From positions 1 to 16,749 of the forward strand of contig JASLDK010000354.1 of assembly GCA_030145945.1 (NCBI GenBank): a stretch of 16,749 bases of DNA, read 5' to 3'. Under the pieces are notes generated by a model. That model saw nothing but the letters and a program-made list of their open reading frames with translations. It had not been told where the DNA came from and did no database searches. Within the stretch, counting starts at the first letter, position 1; the number at the start of each line of letters is the position of its first letter. The stretch is from Nocardioides sp. (GTDB lineage: Bacteria > Actinomycetota > Actinomycetes > Propionibacteriales > Nocardioidaceae). The position numbers were made by a program, and so were the translations under genes. Shown here one piece after another: positions 13,964 to 16,749 of this stretch.

Positions 13964-16749
13964 ATGCTCCCTGCGCCGAAGTACGACTCGACCTTGCCCG
14001 GCGGACGCCGCCGAGCGCTCCGATCCTTCCGACGACGGATGGCGTGGCTCAGTGTGCTCGCCACCGTCGCCGCCGGCCTGGTGACAACCACCACGGCCCC
14101 GGTCCACGCCGTCCAGGCCAGTGGTGACGACGCCGCGGCCTGGACCACCGGTTGGGGGTGGACCTATGTCACCTCCTTCCGCTACACCGGCGACAGCGCG
14201 GATGTCACGATCAATGAGAACGTGACCTACACGGTCGCCGGCGTGGAGAACTTCCAGGGACACAGCGCCTACAAGCTCAACATCACCGGCACGATCACCG
14301 GCGGCAGCGGCACCGCGACCACGCCGCAGGGCAACGCCAGCCTGAGCAACTTCTCCGGTTCGGTGAGCGGCACCAAGTACGTCCGCCGCTCCGACCTCGC
14401 CCTCCTGCAGGAGAAGCAGCACCAGAACCTCGCCGCGAAGGCGTCCATCTCGCTCCTCTCGGTCGGCATCACCGCAGCCATCGACCTGGACATGGTCCCT
14501 CGCGGCGGCTGGCGCGCCATCGACTTCCCGATCGAGGCGGGACAGGGCTGGCAGAACAACGTCGATGTCGACTACACCGGCGGCTTCACCTATGACGCCG
14601 GAAGTCTCGGCGGCACGGGCGGCAGCCCGTTCGAAGGAACCTTCTCGCTCAACGCGCCGGCCAACGTCACCAACGCGAACGCGACCGCGCCGATCGGCAA
14701 CCCCGCGGCACGACGAGTCCACTCCCAGAGTGCCGACGGTTCCATGGTGAGCACCCACTGGTGGTCGCCGAACCACCGCAACGACGCTCAGGAATACCTC
14801 AAGCTCCCGCTCGACGGCGCCACCCTCATCATCGACCGCAAGCTGTCCGCCGCGACCACCCCGGCCGCGGCCACCAGCCTGACCGAGACCATCACACCGT
14901 CGCTGACCTGCGGCGGGGGCAACGTGGCCGTGGAGGGGCGGCTCAGCACCGGCGCCGCCGGCGTCCCGGTCGCCGTCACGCTCGACAAGTCGCCCCTGGT
15001 CCCGGGCCAGGGCGTGACCGCGACCAGCACGACCACGACCAACGGCAACTACAGCGCGACCATCGCGGTGCCCGGTGAGCCCGACGGCCTTCAGAAGAAT
15101 GGAGTCCGCGGCAGCTGGGGCGTCCTCGTGACCGCTGGCGGCGTGACCTCGGTGGCCACCGTCGTGGTGACTCCGAAGAACTGCTCCACGCTGACCTACA
15201 CCGGCGATGCGGGCGCAGCCATGGGCACCTCCGCCACGGTGCGCGCCCAGCTGACGGACCCGACCGGTGACAACGTCGCCGGCCGCACGGTCGCCTTCGC
15301 GCTCTCCGGCGGTGCCACGGTCACCGCGACGACGAACGCCGCGGGCGTCGCCGAGACCCAGATCAGTGTCGCGGGGCCGGCACGCAACGCGAACGTCACG
15401 GCGTCGTACGCCGGTGACGCCACCCACGAGCCGGCCTCGGCCAGCTCCGCCTTCACGGTGAACACGATCGCGACCACCACCACCGTCATCGCCGACCCGG
15501 GTGTCGTGACCGTCGGCGACCCGGTCCGGTTCATCGCCACGATCACCCCGTCGCACGGCGGCAACGCGGGTGGGGCGGTCCAGTTCCGCGTCGACGGCTC
15601 CGACTTCGGTGCGCCCGTTGCACTCACCGGCGGCCAGGCCACGAGCGCCGCACTGTCGACGCTCAACCTCGGCTACCACTCGGTCGTCGCGATCTACAAC
15701 GGCACCGCAGACCACACCGCCAGCACCTCCAGCGCGGTCACCTTCCGCGTCCGCGAGCCGCTGCTCGGGACCAGCACCTCGTCGTCCGCGGCACCCTCCA
15801 GCGCGACCTACGGACAGCCGGTGACCCTCACCGCCGATGTGACCACCGGCTCCGGCACTCCCACCGGCGATGTCGTGTTCACCGTCAGCGGCACCGAGGT
15901 CGCTCGCGCCGGTATCGACTCCGCCGGCCACGCCACGGCGACCGTCACCGACCTCACCGTCGGCAACCACCAGATCATTGCCACCTACCTGGGCGATGAC
16001 GTCTACGGTCCGAGCGCCGCTTCGCCCAAGGGCGTCAGCGTCTCGAAGGCCGCGGTGAACGTCGCCCTCGACGGACCGACGGGTGCAACCGTCACGGGCG
16101 AACCGCTCACCTACACGGCAACCGTCTCGGTCGTCGCACCCGGCGGCGGCATTCCCACCGGTGGGGTGCAGTTGGTCGTCGACGGCACCAATGTCGGCTC
16201 GCCGGTGGCCCTCACCAACGGGGTCGCCGTGTTCCCGGCGCTCTCGACGCTCGGTGCGGGCAACCACACGATCAAGGCGACCTACGCCGGCTCCGCGAAC
16301 TACGCAGCCGGTTCGGACCAGTCCGCCCACGTCGTCTCGAAGGCCGACACGGCGGTCACCCTCCAGGCCATGCCCTCGCCGTCGGTCCAGGACGAGAACG
16401 TCCAGTTCACCGCCGTGGTCTCCGCCGTCGCACCGGGCAGCGGGTCCCCCACCGGCACGGTCCGCTTCTTCGACGGCAGCACGCTGCTCGGCGCAGTTCC
16501 GCTGGCCGTGGCGAGCGCGGGCAGTGTCGCCACCCTCGACCTCGACGACCTGACCCCCGGCGTCCACGAGATCACCGCGACCTATGCGGGTGACAGCGAC
16601 TACGAGTCCTCCGACTCCCAGCCGTTGAACCACACGGTGATTGCCAGTACGGCGATCGTGGCCACGACGACCACCCTGACGTCGACAGCCAACCCGTCGG
16701 CGTACGGCGCCCCGGTGCGCTTCCGGGCGACGGTGACTGCCACGGACGA
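13964..16749 (+). CDS. Large exported protein with tandem Ig-like repeats (3' end beyond the window)
   Basis: An open frame of at least 928 codons with no stop before the window edge. Residues 1-53 form a long export signal: an arginine-rich n-region (GGRRRALRSFRRRMAW), a hydrophobic core and an APVHAVQA cleavage region. Residues about 54-310 are a domain I do not recognise, rich in Gly, Thr, Asn and Trp and predicted beta. Residues about 310-407, bracketed by cysteines 316 and 407, look like a carboxypeptidase-regulatory/Cna-B-type beta sandwich. From about 408 there are five Ig-like units and the start of a sixth (Big_3 type), with recurring PTG.V.F.VDG and ATYAGD..Y motifs. Likely a surface or adhesive stalk; the anchor is outside the window. 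ATG 13964 was chosen; ATG 14039 (MAWLSVLA) would give a conventional short signal peptide. Confidence 0.88.
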   Translation, partial: MLPAPKYDSTLPGGRRRALRSFRRRMAWLSVLATVAAGLVTTTTAPVHAVQASGDDAAAWTTGWGWTYVTSFRYTGDSADVTINENVTYTVAGVENFQGHSAYKLNITGTITGGSGTATTPQGNASLSNFSGSVSGTKYVRRSDLALLQEKQHQNLAAKASISLLSVGITAAIDLDMVPRGGWRAIDFPIEAGQGWQNNVDVDYTGGFTYDAGSLGGTGGSPFEGTFSLNAPANVTNANATAPIGNPAARRVHSQSADGSMVSTHWWSPNHRNDAQEYLKLPLDGATLIIDRKLSAATTPAAATSLTETITPSLTCGGGNVAVEGRLSTGAAGVPVAVTLDKSPLVPGQGVTATSTTTTNGNYSATIAVPGEPDGLQKNGVRGSWGVLVTAGGVTSVATVVVTPKNCSTLTYTGDAGAAMGTSATVRAQLTDPTGDNVAGRTVAFALSGGATVTATTNAAGVAETQISVAGPARNANVTASYAGDATHEPASASSAFTVNTIATTTTVIADPGVVTVGDPVRFIATITPSHGGNAGGAVQFRVDGSDFGAPVALTGGQATSAALSTLNLGYHSVVAIYNGTADHTASTSSAVTFRVREPLLGTSTSSSAAPSSATYGQPVTLTADVTTGSGTPTGDVVFTVSGTEVARAGIDSAGHATATVTDLTVGNHQIIATYLGDDVYGPSAASPKGVSVSKAAVNVALDGPTGATVTGEPLTYTATVSVVAPGGGIPTGGVQLVVDGTNVGSPVALTNGVAVFPALSTLGAGNHTIKATYAGSANYAAGSDQSAHVVSKADTAVTLQAMPSPSVQDENVQFTAVVSAVAPGSGSPTGTVRFFDGSTLLGAVPLAVASAGSVATLDLDDLTPGVHEITATYAGDSDYESSDSQPLNHTVIASTAIVATTTTLTSTANPSAYGAPVRFRATVTATD
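15466..16749 (+). repeat. Tandem Ig-like domain-coding repeats
   Basis: Units of roughly 90-100 codons begin near 15466, 15766, 16042, 16339 and 16665, the last cut by the window end; a more divergent unit precedes at 15185. Each carries an early TTTTV/SKA..V strand, a middle PTG-x-V-x-F segment and an end motif such as ATYLGDDVYG, ATYAGSANYA or ATYAGDSDYE. The units differ clearly at the DNA level, so they are old duplications, not recent copies. Confidence 0.75.

Noticed and set aside
13886..16633. A 915-codon open frame on the minus strand
   Set aside because: It lies opposite the Ig-repeat gene, its product is Gly/Arg/Val-rich with no signal peptide or recognisable domain, and the plus strand encodes a coherent exported repeat protein. 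It is an artefact of high GC.
15466..16749. CRISPR or recent tandem DNA repeat
   Set aside because: The periodicity is at the protein-domain level (about 90-100 codons). The DNA units are divergent, with no short identical repeats and spacers.

Overview
The window is high-GC, densely packed bacterial DNA from an actinomycete. The evidence is strong GC bias at third codon positions, frequent GTG starts, several leaderless-looking genes with TANNNT -10 boxes, a deazaflavin (F420)-type reductase, and the order prfB / ftsE-ftsX-M23 peptidase-smpB / ssrA. The protein sequences look most like Nocardioides or a relative (Propionibacteriales). That placement is from recall of family resemblance, not from a search.

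Left part (1-4700): a possible redox/stress island. A ferredoxin-reductase-type flavoprotein (58-1281, +) converges on a four-gene minus-strand operon in which every junction is a 4-nt stop/start overlap. In transcription order the operon encodes a sigma-region-2-only protein, an NmrA/YbjT-like SDR, a CPBP intramembrane protease-like protein and a deazaflavin-dependent nitroreductase-family protein. It is transcribed divergently from a MerR-type regulator with a C-terminal DICT sensory domain. The 57-bp divergent region holds an inverted repeat plus a third half-site, a likely operator. A link to light or photo-oxidative stress is inferred from the regulator class only.

Middle part (4780-9950): a trans-translation and cell-division block on the minus strand. 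It comprises ftsE, ftsX, a secreted coiled-coil M23 peptidase (probable FtsEX effector), smpB, an amidohydrolase overlapping smpB by 8 nt, the tmRNA gene ssrA (5047-5413, tag ANAKRSSFALAA) and a 53-aa GPGG-motif membrane protein. A perfect 15-bp inverted repeat separates this block from the MerR-DICT gene.

Right part (10036-16749): two plus-strand genes for exported proteins, a six-cysteine protein and a metzincin-type metalloprotease with PPC-like and Fn3-like C-terminal parts, lie between ftsE and prfB. prfB (peptide chain release factor 2) follows on the minus strand. Divergent from prfB, a very large exported protein with tandem Ig-like repeats begins at 13964 and runs off the right edge. 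It is the longest gene here. Long open frames on the opposite strand of this gene, prfB and ftsEX are composition artefacts.

No CRISPR array, insertion sequence, rRNA or tRNA gene (apart from the tRNA-like part of tmRNA) was seen. No gene-free stretch exceeds 300 bases; the longest is 13749-13963.
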